DNA of 64,000 bases from Ceratothoa steindachneri (Eukaryota; Arthropoda; Malacostraca; Isopoda; Cymothoidae), in the NCBI GenBank assembly GCA_963969495.1, contig OZ018329.1:145013521-145077520 (forward strand). The letters run 5' to 3'. Made by a program: the position numbers and the translations under genes. Positions within the stretch are counted from its first letter, which is position 1. Every line of letters starts with the position of its first letter. Shown here one piece after another: positions 11,150 through 22,399 of this stretch. Below the pieces are notes generated by a model. It was not told the DNA's origin, did not search any database, and saw only the letters and a program-made list of their open reading frames with translations.

Positions 11150-12145
11150 ACTGCTTCTTAAATAGACGAGGCAGGAGCATGCGGCTGCAGCTCCTGATTT
11201 TTCATAAATTGTCTTAACACCCCCACAAACAGTCATTCCCCTTTCTCTGTTTTGCCCTACCGATTCGCAAAACCTATTGACTGCCCCTCGTTTGTTCAAA
11301 GATACATTTTATTTGCTATTATGAGCCAATTCTAGCATCTCATTCACATTATATTTTCAAATATTACTGCGAGAAAAAGAGTTGTCAGAAGCTAGGTACT
11401 TTGAAGGTAGTGCAGTCACAGAGTAAAAAATAGTAGTTTTGGAGAGGCTGTTGAAACAACACCGTTTTGCTTTCTACCTTGAATGTTCATTTCAGTGCTC
11501 GCTTACCTCAGTAGTGAATATTATTTGTGCAATTTGTGCCGAAGTAAATACATTTCTTATTTACGATGAGGAATGTTTTTAGTTAAATTTATAAATCTCA
11601 TCTTAAAATTAACTGAGAAAGAGGAAGAGTTTGTTTTTACTGCTAGGGATAATAAGGCTCTGTGTCTAATCTGTCAAACTACCATAAATAAGCCATTTTA
11701 AAGTAAGTAATTTAAAGTGTCATCATGAATCTAGTCATAAAAAACGCATCTAAATTTCCTCCTAATCATAATTGCAAAAAGGTAGGATAAGAATAATGAG
11801 TTCTAATTTAGTAACTAAACAATATAGCCTATTTTTTCCTTGTAAGCAAAATAATTTAACTACTGAAACGAGTTTTGTTATTTCTTGAAATATTGTTCAA
11901 AGTAGACTTTCTTACAGTCATTGGGAATTTAGAAAAAAAATAGTTTATTGATCGAAATTCGTGTATCAGAAAAGCTACGTGGCTATCAGCTTAAGCACTG
12001 TATGAATCTACATATGAATCGACATTCAACATATCTCTCAAGTGTTCATATATGTTTAGTATGTTAAAAATATAAATGAAGAATTCTTGGATCTGATAAA
12101 CTGAAACGAAACAACAAAAGGTATTGACATAAAATAACACTTGAC
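11150..12145. other. Unannotated AT-rich DNA
   Basis: No gene recognised. CAGGAGC and GCTCCTG near 11172-11196 form a small hairpin. The minus-strand open frame at 11991-12173 has no resemblance to a known family. Confidence 0.5.
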
Positions 12146-12149
12146 AAAG

Positions 12150-13225
12150 CTTTGTCAGATGCTCAACTACCACTGCATGAACTTATCAACATTGCAACAG
12201 ATTGAGCATCAGCCATGGTAGATCACAAGCCTGGCCTAGTTTGGCAATTAACACAAGATACCAACTATCATAAATTCCTCTTTGTCAATCTTGAGTATTT
12301 TGTAAGTAAACAATTTAAGTTCAACAATGTTATAAATTGCGTTTAAGAAATTGTGAATTTAATTATGTCAAGTGCAAAAAAACAACGTCAATTCTGTCAT
12401 TTTATTGAGAAGCTGGAGCTTGAAGAAAAGCAAAATCACCTTTGATTCTACTATATTGTAAGATGGCTGTCAACTATCAATCTTTTGAATAGGCTTTTGC
12501 CATTTTTAAGCCAACTATTGCCTTCATGATAGAAAAAAGAAAGAACTACCTACACTTAGAAGATCACGAATGGATACTCGATCGGATGTTCTTTACAGAT
12601 GTAATGCAACACCTCCAATATTTAAATTTTTGCCTATCAAGGAAGGAAAAGGTTATCACAGAACTAGCCCAAGCAGTTTTGATTTTTCAAAATTAAATGA
12701 GCTTTTTCACAGAGAAATGACAACAAGTAAAATTGATTACTTTTCCCTACCTTAAATCATAATCAGTATCTTTTCCGAGCATTAAAATTCAAGAGAGTAA
12801 ATTAACACAAAACACAGGAAACCTAGACACTCTTTATCATGATTATGATAACACGTTTGAGAAACTAAAATGGTTGAAACTATGCTTTGAATCTGTTGGC
12901 GATTGATGTAATCAGTTATGGCTGGCTTTCTTGTTCGACCTTTTTGCCTTGGATTGTACTGAAATAGGAACAAGATTTATTGATCTGGAAGAAGATTTAG
13001 TTTGAGACTAGCAAACAAACTTCATCTCTAACTGACTTTTAGAGACAAATCCCAGAAGCAAAGTATCTTAATTTTCGGGTATGTTGCATCCGCCTGCTTT
13101 CAGTTTTCGGACCAACTTACAGCCCTAAATGTCTCAACTCTGTTGTGAAAGTTGTCAAGTCAAAATATCGTGCTATCCTCACTAACAGCAACCTTACTGA
13201 GCAAGATTACAAACTTTTAATTAGA
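12150..13225 (+). pseudogene. Decayed hAT transposase (SCAND3/ZBED5-like)
   Basis: Plus-strand pieces fall in hAT order. LPLHELINIATD, then a stop, then ASAMVDHKPGLV (about 12160-12230) matches the block around a catalytic Asp. RQFCHFIEKLELEEKQNHL then VRWLSTINLLNRLLPFL (about 12388-12515) is the RW block. LEDHEWILDRMFFTDVMQHL (about 12560-12620) leads into an LNF.L segment. SVFGPTYSP and VVKSKYRAILTNSNLTE (about 13100-13205) match the C-terminal hAT dimerisation region. Frames change several times and stops are scattered. Similar proteins have been domesticated in animals, but this copy is too broken for that. No 8-bp target duplication or terminal repeats were found. Confidence 0.7.
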
Positions 13226-14785
13226 AAAATTCAATTTCAATCAAAGCTTTCAAAAACCTAAGATTAAATGTTTTACATCAATGAGAAGGACTTGAATAAT
13301 TTTTTATATTGCATCATTCAAATTTTATAAATAAAAATTTAAAACAGCAATTTTGTTTTTGAACATTTAAGATATGTATGAACCAGCAAAAAATAAACAA
13401 GTTTTGGCAATACTGACTAGGTTTTTTATGAGTTACTGTTATATTTTTTAACACTTTATATACAATTTTAAAGAAGGAATTTCTACGGCTCTTGAACTAT
13501 CTAATATGTATGAAAAGTATCCTATGTGGTCCTTCTTATTAAAGGACTTGGCCACCCCTGCAATGGACCAAATCTAACAGCCACTTTCATGGTGTAGATA
13601 AATATCCTCTCCCATTTGCCTGATTCAAAAGGAATGGGGCGAGAGAATGCTATCATAAACGGATATCCTAACTGTCTTACTGAAGCCTATTAAAAAAAAT
13701 CGAAGGTTTGTTTGTTTGACCATAAATGGTTGAAAGTCGTTAATTTGATTTTCCCGAATATTCTTAATAACTTCATCGAATTTTGGCGCGGTTGCGCTCT
13801 TTCTGTCGTCTCGGGTTCTATGAATGAGTGGATTATTATCTTTTAGGTTTTTAAGACTATTAATAATATTTTATGAAAAGTTAAAATAAAGTGTAAGCCT
13901 CGCGTTTATATCCCTCAAAATTGTTTTAAAATTTGAAATTGATGAATTATTGAATCACAATATTTTCAAATTCACCTCTTTCACTTTCCCGCCTTATTCT
14001 CCAATTTCTTATTTTCTGTGTACTTTTTTATCCTTTTTATCAATCACGTTTTCTTTACATTATAACCGGTATATCTTCGTCGTTAGTCTTAAAATTAAGC
14101 ATAGTTTGTGGATCTTGTTATACCTTTGTTTCGCATCTTGGCCCTTATGTCCCCTTTAGCGAGTGGCGGTTTCTGTTAGCTGAAAGATGAAGGTAAGTCC
14201 TTATCTCTTATAAAGAAACCTCCGATATTTTTTATCATTTCATCTCAAAAATTCCTTTCTGTCACTTGAATTGAAGAAAAACAATATATTTCCGTCTTTG
14301 GTCCATGAGTCAAATTGGAACAATTCCTTCATTCTGAAAATAATTTTCCAGATAATGGAGTTCCCCCACTTGAAATATTCTTATTCGGTGGGTTGAAGCT
14401 ACGATAACACGGAAAGAGGAGAAGTAGGAATAAAGATAGTGATGTTTATCTTTAAAGGTCAACATGGTTTTTTGAGGAATACAAATGTCCAAATGAATTA
14501 GGCTGATGTGGATGTGCGTTCTGTGAGATATTTTTTTAGACAATTTGAATTAATCATCTGGCTTATCCATTCCGTTTTCCCGGCAACACTGATTCAGACT
14601 TAGTTTGAAAGTTAGGTAAACTTGAAGATCGGCGGCGCGACGATGGGACGCCAAATATTTCGTCCCTGTTCAGAAAGTTGTTTCCCCTTTTTTGAGTAAG
14701 TTCGAGGGGACTGCTCATGGGGGAGATATCACTGCAGAGAACCCCCCTACGATAATCCTGAGTTTAAATCAATTGGAGCATTTAG

Positions 14786-14827
14786 GGGGCATAACCCCCC
14801 AAACGTTAGAATACTATTCTAACGTTT
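14786..14827. repeat. Two adjacent hairpins
   Basis: GGGGG (about 14785-14789) can pair with CCCCC just before 14800. Immediately after, AAACGTTAGAATA (14801-14813) and TATTCTAACGTTT (14815-14827) form a perfect 13-bp inverted repeat around a single C, followed by a T run. This could be the tip of a small inverted-repeat element or a replication-slippage palindrome. I see no second copy in the window. Confidence 0.7.
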
Positions 14828-15029
14828 TTTTTGACGTTTTTATTTAACCAAACGCGCATAATTATTCATGCGCGGGTGAACGAAACATAAACGCAACTTG
14901 TGTCGTTTCGGCTGAAAAAATACACTTTTTCTGGAGCGTCGTCGATCTTAAGGTTTACCAAAATTTGAATATTTTGAATGAAAAGAACGGCAGAGAAGTG
15001 TATTGCTTATTATTAATGTTATGAGGGAA

Positions 15030-15060
15030 GACTATTTTTACTATTAATTGAAAAATAGTC
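15030..15060. repeat. 10-bp perfect inverted repeat
   Basis: GACTATTTTT (15030-15039) and AAAAATAGTC (15051-15060) are exact reverse complements with an 11-base loop. It is AT-rich and may be fortuitous. Confidence 0.5.
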
Positions 15061-15339
15061 TAAAACTTCTTGAGTTACCCTCTTTTGTTAAGATCTGATT
15101 TCCTTATCCTTTCATGGTTTGAAGGCTTAAAAATTAGGGGTTGGTAAATGTAGACTATCAAAAATAATTCATAATTCAATTTTTGTAATAAGAAAAGATA
15201 CCAATGTCATAATTAGTGAAAAAGAGTGTGTTACTTTAGGATTTTTTTATCCTTGTCGTGTTTTAGAGGCACAAGAACAGGACCCGGTGCACCGTTGTTA
15301 GGTGACTTGTAGTGATCACAGAAATCTCGTTATACTTTG

Positions 15340-15830
15340 TCAATGATACGTCCTTGTTGAATGTCCCGGTTTGGGGGATCCTTGCGCACGCTACCTGTCT
15401 CGGTCCCCGGACGACCGTGGTCGCTATCACTTGTCCCTTGTACTCTGGACAGGTTCGTGCGCACAGGCTTGTGGACTATCTGATTGATTGTTGGAGACTG
15501 GGTGACCTCCTTTATTTTATTCTCTTTCCTCTCGTGTTGGTTGCTGGCTCCCCGGTGCCAAAGCGTGTCTCCTTCTTCTTCGTGCTTTTGTTGGTTAGTT
15601 TTTCATTGATTTTTTCTTGTTCGGACTATCATCTATTATTCGGATTACATATACATAGGAATTCACACATAATATATATGCCACAAAACCCCAAAGGAAA
15701 ATAACAGATTCCGAGCGATCTCGTTTTTTTTATTATTAAAGAGCTGTCCAGGGAATGTGTAAAGAGGCCTCGAAGAGAGGGAAGAGGTCTCACCTGACTT
15801 GAAGCCGAATAAAGGAATATCAACTTAATA
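15340..15830 (+). pseudogene. LINE ORF2 C-terminus and 3' UTR, 5'-truncated
   Basis: In mixed plus-strand frames this reads LLNVPVWGILAHATCL and ITCPLYSGQVRAHRLVDYL. These correspond to the last part of the large LINE at 5920-6080 (VECPSLGDLRSRYL and ACPLYSGRVRAH). The match continues into a 3' UTR-like tail with an AATAAA near 15810. The frames switch within it, so it is dead. It is a separate, 5'-truncated insertion of a related element in the opposite orientation. Confidence 0.65.
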
Positions 15831-16515
15831 TTTTTGCTTTGTTTTTGGCATTTACTTCATGCATGATGAATGGCTCTAAAGAGAAGAGACGGGAATTTAA
15901 TTTTTGTTGATGAAATTTATTCAAACGATCCAAAATCTCTTTTTAAAAGGTAATAATAAAATTAGAATGGGCAAAATCAGAATTGATTACGCGATCAAAT
16001 GTACGCACATGTATAAACAGGGTGATCTGTGCGTTATGATTACAGTAAAATCCCTATATTTGATGAAATAAACCATGAAACGTTTAGGAGGAGAGTTATT
16101 TACAAGAAGAGAATGTAAATTTTATGTATATTCATAAGGATTTATTCTGATAACTTCGATTAAATCCTACAGCTTTGTATAAAGAGTTTATAAAAATATT
16201 TCAGTTAAATACCAAGAAAAAGGAAAAGGAAAGCTCTGCGTTTCCCGGCTGGAATGGAGAAAACTGCCGTTCCATTGGAAGAATTAATACCTCAAAGTGG
16301 TATTAATTTATCCAACTCCGTTTTCCATCAAAGCTATAAACCTCCCTCAATATTCCATCTGATTGCAGAATAACTCGACCACCGATAAAGGATGATTAAA
16401 ATTAGTACTAGGATATAATGAACCCCTACAGGATCCACGTTAGGGGACCAGAAAAGGGGGGTCGTTTTTCGACCTCGAGCCTGAACCGGACTATGGACTA
16501 TTGGTAGGGAAAGGT
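15831..16515. other. Unannotated AT-rich DNA
   Basis: No gene recognised. The minus-strand open frame at 16334-16633 overlaps the LINE gag fragment on the other strand and has no visible family. Confidence 0.5.
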
Positions 16516-16519
16516 TTAT

Positions 16520-16960
16520 CTCGGTAGGGTGGTCGAAGAGTGTGCAAAAACTCACAAAACAGAAGAACTGAATATAAAAATAGAGATAAGTAATCAAGTG
16601 ATTAATATACATAAAAAAATAAAATTCGGACAACCTACACGTGTCTTTAAGGCATGGTGCACGAACATCATAATGTCGAGAAAGATTGTCACAAATGGGC
16701 TGTTGGCATTCAACATGAAGGGTCGGTCAGGTAGAAAACATTGAAAATGAAAAATACACGAGTGCAGAAATGTGCTAAAGTGTTATCCACTTGAAGACAA
16801 TACTACTAAGAATTGCACCGTAACACAAAATAAATGCTCCGAATGTTCAGGAGAACATGAATGGAGAGAATGCACCTCCAATAATAAAAAGTGCCTAAAT
16901 TGGCAAGGCTCACATCGAACCTTAACATTGTACTGAATGGCTTTCACATCATTATCATAA
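16520..16960 (+). pseudogene. LINE ORF1 gag fragment with zinc knuckles
   Basis: The plus-strand translation gives KIVTNGLLAFNMKGRSGRKH, then a frame interruption. It continues CLKCYPLEDNTTKNC-like (seen as VLKCYPLEDNTTKNC, first Cys degraded), then KCSECSGEHEWREC and KKCLNWQGSHRT. This spacing is the run of three CCHC knuckles typical of arthropod I/Jockey-type ORF1 proteins; the second Cys of the third knuckle has become Trp. It differs from the ORF1 at 9660-10970, so it is another family. No ORF2 follows it. Confidence 0.7.
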
Positions 16961-16964
16961 CGAA

Positions 16965-17455
16965 TTGACAAATACAAATATTCCTTTTTTTAGATCGCAA
17001 GAAGTTTCGTGGAACCCCCTTATTAATTTCTCTCTATCTCTCTTGTACATTTTCAATTATGTTTGAATTCAAATTCAGAAGAAATGAAAATCAGTCTCTG
17101 AGATCTTGAAGGAAAACACCGGGGTGTATGATCTCAGTTTTAAATCGGTCCACAATCTCTATCATTGTTCTATTCATCCCTTGCTGTGTCAATAGTCCAC
17201 TATTTCATACTGATGGTCCTGGTATCATTCTTCTCCTCTTTGTTTGTGCAATTGTTTTCTCAAATTTTTACAAGCTTCATTTGCAGAATGTATCGAATTG
17301 TGGATAATTTCATCCTTTTTCAAATTCAAGATTTGAATAAAACCTTTTAGACCATAACAAGACTCCTGGAACTCCATTTTCGGGTCCATATCAGATATAT
17401 CCTCGTTTCACCTATAGACTATTTTACTTCTACTATTTCATCTGTTCTTTTTTCA
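16965..17455. other. Unannotated DNA before minisatellite
   Basis: No gene recognised. Pyrimidine-rich on the plus strand. The open frame at 17165-17350 is hydrophobic, but its composition simply reflects T-rich DNA. Confidence 0.5.
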
Positions 17456-17459
17456 GCCG

Positions 17460-19905
17460 AGACCGGGGGCTCATTTTTTTCTTCGGACTAAAAGGGTACA
17501 TTACGTAAAATGGCTAGGATCTGACTGCGAAGGCCAATTTTCTTTGGAAGGAAAGGGCACACCATGTGAAATGGCTAACCACCAGATCCAGGGGCCCATC
17601 TTTTGGATAAAAAGGGCACAGAACATCGTTAAATGGATAATCGCCTAGCCGGGTGCAAATCTATTTTGGCACCTAAATCAATAACATTTTAAATGGATAA
17701 CCGCAGACACCGGTGGTAGATTTGTTTTGGACAGGAAGGTTACACAACGTTAATTTGCCAAGAGCCAAATCCTGAAGTCCCTTTTCTTTTGACAGAAAAC
17801 ATACAGCACGTTAAATAGGATAACCGCCCCTTTTAATTGGACAGAAAGGGTACACCACATTAAATTGCTAACCACGAAAGTGGGAGCTAATTTCCATTTG
17901 TGATAAACGGTATACCACTTTAACCGGCTAATCGCCGAATATAAGGGCTCGATGTAATTTTATCACGTTAAATGGCAAATAATCTACTTCGTGGGCCGTT
18001 TTTCTTTGCACAAATAGGGTACACAAAGTTAAATGACAAAGGGCTGAGTCCGAAGTCCAATTTTTTACAGAAAGGGTATTATTCCACGTTAGGTGGCTAA
18101 CTGCCACTGCTGTTGCCAAAATTCATTGGTAAGACTATGTATACCACGTTGCATTGATAACCGACGTTTCCGGGGCCCAGTTTTTTGGGGAAATAAAGAG
18201 TGCACAGGTTAAATGGCTAATTGTTGAATCCGGGGCCCATTTTTTTTAGATAGAAAGGGTACACAAAGTTAAATGGCTAAAGGCAGTCTTCGTGGGACCA
18301 TTTTCTTAGAAAAAAAGAGTACACAAAGCTAGATGGCTAACCGTCGACCACGGAGCTCAGTATCTTTTAAAAGAATCGGTACAACAAGTTAAATGGGTAA
18401 ATGCCGCCCAGAAATCCATTTTCTCTTGACCTAAATTATATAACCGGTTTAATGTGAAACTTCCGACTCCGGTGGCCCATTTGCTTTGGACCTAAAGGGT
18501 GCATAGCCTTAATTTGTAAAGAGCCGACTTCAGGTGCCCATTTTATCTGGACAAATATGTATACCATGTTAAATTGCTAACCGCCGACTCCAGGAGCCAA
18601 ATCTCTTTGGAGAGAAAGGTTAAACCAGGTTAAAGAGCTTATCACTGATATCTGGCCACATTTTCGTTTGACACCACGTTAGGTGGCTTACTTCAGAATC
18701 CGGGCCCTATTTTCTTGGTAGAGAAATTGTACACCAAGTTAAGTGGCTAACCATCGATTCAAGGGGCCATATTTTATTTGGACACAAAGGGTAACCCTAT
18801 TATTTCACTAACCACGAAACTGTGAGCTTATTTCCTAATACAGGGGGTGGGGGCGTTTACTTTGTTTTGGACAAACGTTAAATGGCCAATCTCCAACTCA
18901 GTGGGCCATTTTTGTTTGCACAGAAAGGGTACACAACGTTAAATGACAAAGCACCGAGTCCGGGGACCCATTTTCTTTTCGGACAAAGTGACTAACTGCT
19001 GAGTCCATGTTCCGTTTTCTTTGGACAAAATAGGTATACCACATTAATTGGCTAACCGACGAATCCGGGACCCAGTTTCTTTGGACAGAAAGGGTAGACC
19101 AAGTTAAATGATAAACCACCGAATTCCGGTGACTAGTTTCTTTAGAATAAAAAGGTATACAGTTTAAATGGATACTTTCCATCTCTGTCGGGACATTTTC
19201 TTCGAAGAAAACCAGTAAGCCACGTTGAATGGATAACTGTCGACAACGGAACATATTTTCTTTGTATACAAAGGGTACAACTTGTTACTTAGCAAACTGC
19301 CGACCAGGGAGCCCATTTTATTTTGAGTAACCGCAGATTCCGGTGGCCCATTTTATTTAGACAAAAAGGGTACATCACGTTAAATGGCCAACAACCGACT
19401 CTATTGGTCAGATTTCATTGTTTTTGTAAGGATAACCCACTTTAAATGGCTAACCACCCTCTCCTTGAAACCATTTTCTTTGGAAAGAATTGGTACATCA
19501 CGTTATAGGGCTAACAACCAACACCGGCCCCGCATTTTCTTTGGGCATAAAGGGTACACTACATGAACTGGGTAGGGTTTATCCCCCGGGCCACAATTTA
19601 CTTTGACATAAAGGGTAAACTACGTTAAATGACTAACCACCGACTCCTTGGAACAATTTTCTTTAGACAGAGAGGGTATACCACGTTAAAGGACTATGCC
19701 CCGACTCCTCCCGCCCATTCCCTTGCACAGAAAAGGTACCCCAAACTAAATGAACAACGGCTGACTCCAGGGGGCAATTTTCTTGGGATAGTAAGGGTAG
19801 ACCACAATAAATGGCTAAACGCCCACTCCGGGCATCCATTTTATTTGGAAAGAGAGGGTACACCACTTTAAAGGTCTAAACTTCGACTACACCGAGTCTC
19901 CCAAA
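17460..19905. repeat. 60-bp degenerate minisatellite, about 40 units
   Basis: The unit contains GTTAAATGGCTAACCGCCGA, then CTCCGGGGCCCATTTTCTTT, then GGACAGAAAGGGTACACCAC, 60 bp in all. ATGGCTAA recurs at exactly 60-bp steps, for example 18273 and 18333. Units differ from each other at many positions and some are shortened or missing pieces (near 18660, 18850 and 19320). Because 60 is divisible by 3, a minus frame encodes a 20-residue repeat of the type SHLTWCTLSVQRK, open for 118 codons at 18898-19254. Other stretches have stops, so a protein is doubtful. Confidence 0.9.
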
Positions 19906-20795
19906 ATGGATTTTACGCCTCCCCTCAAAATCACTCTTTTATTCCCCTATTAACCGTTTTGATCCTGTTGGGATATACCATAAATGTCGCAGTAAAATTC
20001 ACTAAAGTACTGAAGTTACTTTTAGTCTTTGAAAAAGCTTTGGGATGCGATGAATCAATATTTGATACGGTACTCTTTCGACAAATGGCACAGGCTTTGT
20101 TCCCCCTTGTCTCGCGCCGTCTTTGTTTGCACCAGAGGTAGGAATAGTCGCAATACGATAGTACTAATACGTCCGTTAGGTAAATCAATTTCTCTTTTCA
20201 TACGTGTTTTACGTTAGACGTTAAAAGTAATTAATAGTAATTTGTTTACCCTTTGATGTTAACCCAATTTTTTAATTGAACGACTTTGAATATGTTATAA
20301 TTTAAAAGAAGCGAAAAGAAATAAATTAAATAAATTAAGAAATTCGTTCCTTCACATTACTGGCTTTTAAGTGTTTGGTTGAATTTGTTTAGTACAATTA
20401 TTGTGTTAGATTTACTTAAGAGTTGGACATAAATGGATGTTATGTATGATGATTGTAGAGTGTTAAAGGAAGGACGATTTCATGTATCGTATAGTGGGTA
20501 AGAGTTAAACTACTTGTCTCTCGGTAGAGGTCGCGTAGCTTAGGAGCATGATTGTGAGAATGAATCAGAGAGAGGCTGGTCAGATTAGCTATAGGTTAGA
20601 TAGAGTTAGAGGTAATGAGTGGCAGTGTAATAGACAGTAGAAGGTTCTATAGACTCACGACATGAATCCTAAATTATTTAGAAAAAAAATAGTTGGGTGG
20701 CACATAAAGAATATTACGGGAGAGAAGTGTGTGATTGAAGCAAGAATGGATGGGTGGATGCTATATATTGTAGGAGGTCCGATGGGGTAAATGGA
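19906..20795. other. Unannotated AT-rich DNA
   Basis: No gene recognised before the first SGNH-like block. The short open frames at 19931-20217 on both strands show no family. Confidence 0.5.
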
Positions 20796-20799
20796 AGGC

Positions 20800-21330
20800 T
20801 AGGAATAGGTTGGATCTTCTTGTTTGTAGCGATGGGTTCCGTCTTTTAGGACAGGTAAGAGGCGGTGGGAAGGTGAGGTATATGATAGAGAGTAATTCAT
20901 GGCTATAGGAGGAACTTGAGAGACTTTGGTCGGCTATTTGTGGGTTAGATTCTTAGAGAGGACATTTTTCCAGAGAGAGCCGAAGAGGCGAATTAGAATA
21001 TGTTATGCAAGATCAAGTGTAGAAGATTTGAAAAACTTGTCAATGGTAGTGAAATTGATCCAATTGTTATTGTGTATGATGGAGTAAATAATTTAAAGGA
21101 AGTAGGCCCAAAGATCTATTGTCTAGGCATAAGCTTTAAGGAACAGGAAGGAAAAGTGATAAGACAAATATAGTGACAAGGATTCTAACTAGGTTAAAAC
21201 TAGGAAGAGAGTGCATTTGGGGCACAACGGATCTTTTTGCGATGGATGGGTTGCACCCGATGCAGAAGGGTGTGGAAGCAGTGAGTAATTGTTTAGAAAG
21301 TGCTATAAGAATAGGGTGTGTTGGAAACTA
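20800..21330 (+). pseudogene. Decayed SGNH/GDSL-esterase-like ORF, probable CR1 ORF1
   Basis: Three plus-strand patches fit SGNH-hydrolase blocks in order. RLDLLVCSDGFRLLGQVRGG (about 20805-20865) stands where block I (usual GDS) should be; the nucleophile Ser is displaced. DPIVIVYDGVNNLKEVGPK (about 21055-21115) matches block III (G.N). LTRLKLGRE, then LFAMDGLHPMQKGVEAVSNC (about 21190-21295) matches block V with the Asp-x-x-His pair. Stops and frame changes lie between them. SGNH esterase domains are known in ORF1 of CR1-type LINEs, and a CR1-like reverse transcriptase follows at 22400 on the same strand. That context is the main reason for assigning it to a LINE and not to a host enzyme. 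Confidence 0.6.
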
Positions 21331-21524
21331 AAACATGGTGGAGGCAAGAAGGGCATTCCGATAAGTAATACTATCAACATAGAAAATGTCGTGATTAGGG
21401 GAAGACGGGGTAATACTCTAACGGTATTAAATTTCAAGGAAGAAAATTTTAGGAAATTCAGGGAAAATTTGCGGCAGGGGCAACTGGTGTAGGACTTTTA
21501 GCCACGGGCGTCTTTACATCTCAC

Positions 21525-21560
21525 TATGTCGGTCAGTCGGTCGGTCGGTAGGTCCCTGTT
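21525..21560. repeat. GGTC tetranucleotide microsatellite
   Basis: TCGGTCAGTCGGTCGGTCGG is a short tetranucleotide tract directly in front of the 128-bp tandem repeat. The pair may form one repeat unit. Confidence 0.7.
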
Positions 21561-21589
21561 TCGCTTGCTTCTTTTTTGGGATGGAGGGG

Positions 21590-22090
21590 TAATAACTTGT
21601 AACTATTCTACCGATTCTAACGAAATGTGAAACTTTTTTGTTGTTTTACATTCTCTTTCAAATGATATAATTGGCAAGTTCCTCCCAAGGATAACCCGGG
21701 AATTATTTTGGTTTGGCGCTAACATTATAGCTATTGGGCTGATTCTACCGAAATTTGAAACCTTTATGTTGTTTTGCGTTCTCTTTTGAATGATATAATT
21801 GCCAAGGTCCTCCCAAGTTTAGCCCAGGAATTATTTCGGTTTGGCTATAACATTATGACTATTTGGCCGATTCTAACGGAATTTGAAGCCCTTATCTCGT
21901 TGCACATTCTCTTTCGAATGATATAATTGTCAAGGTCATCTCAAGGTTAGCCGAAGAATTAATTGGCAAAAACATCATTATTATTCGGCCGATTTTAACG
22001 AAATTTGAAACAATCATGTTGTTTTACATTTTGGGGGGAATGGTATAATTGCCAAGGACCTCCTAAGGTTAGTCCGGAGATTATTGAAAG
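21590..22090. repeat. 128-bp tandem repeat, four units
   Basis: Each unit carries CGATTCTAACGAAATTTGAA, then a TTGTTTTACATTCTCTTTC-like stretch, then GATATAATTGCCAAGGTCCT. The CGATTCTA landmark falls near 21613, 21741, 21869 and 21991, giving steps of 128, 128 and 122 bp. The units have diverged by scattered substitutions. No coding sense is visible. It sits where the endonuclease of a CR1 element would be expected. Confidence 0.85.
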
Positions 22091-22399
22091 TTTTGAAGGT
22101 CTTAAGGTCATAAATCACAATATGTGAAACAACGTGACATTTGGTCAGCAGGCATTGTCCATAATACATATAATTTCATATTTGGGAGTAGTTTAAAGAA
22201 AATTTAGAAACTATTCAAAGAGATTATATACCTCTTAAGAAAATTCGGAATTCACAGAAAAGAAATCCTACATGATGTAAAAGTGAAATCAGAAAAGAAT
22301 TGGTTTTATTTAATTTCACTTTGCGATTGAGTATAATTTTAAAACGTCAGTTTCATACTATGTAGTCCTAGAAGATTAGAAGTAGGCCAATGGGGTGTG

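Larger units (their letters stand above)
13230..15285. other. Unannotated AT-rich DNA with hairpins
   Basis: No gene recognised. The open frames at 13950-14159 (+) and 14310-14543 (-) look like chance. Two strong hairpins are listed separately. Confidence 0.5.

Noticed and set aside
20800..21330. Host SGNH esterase gene
   Set aside because: Stops and frame changes separate all blocks, the nucleophile serine is not in place, and a CR1-like reverse transcriptase follows on the same strand.
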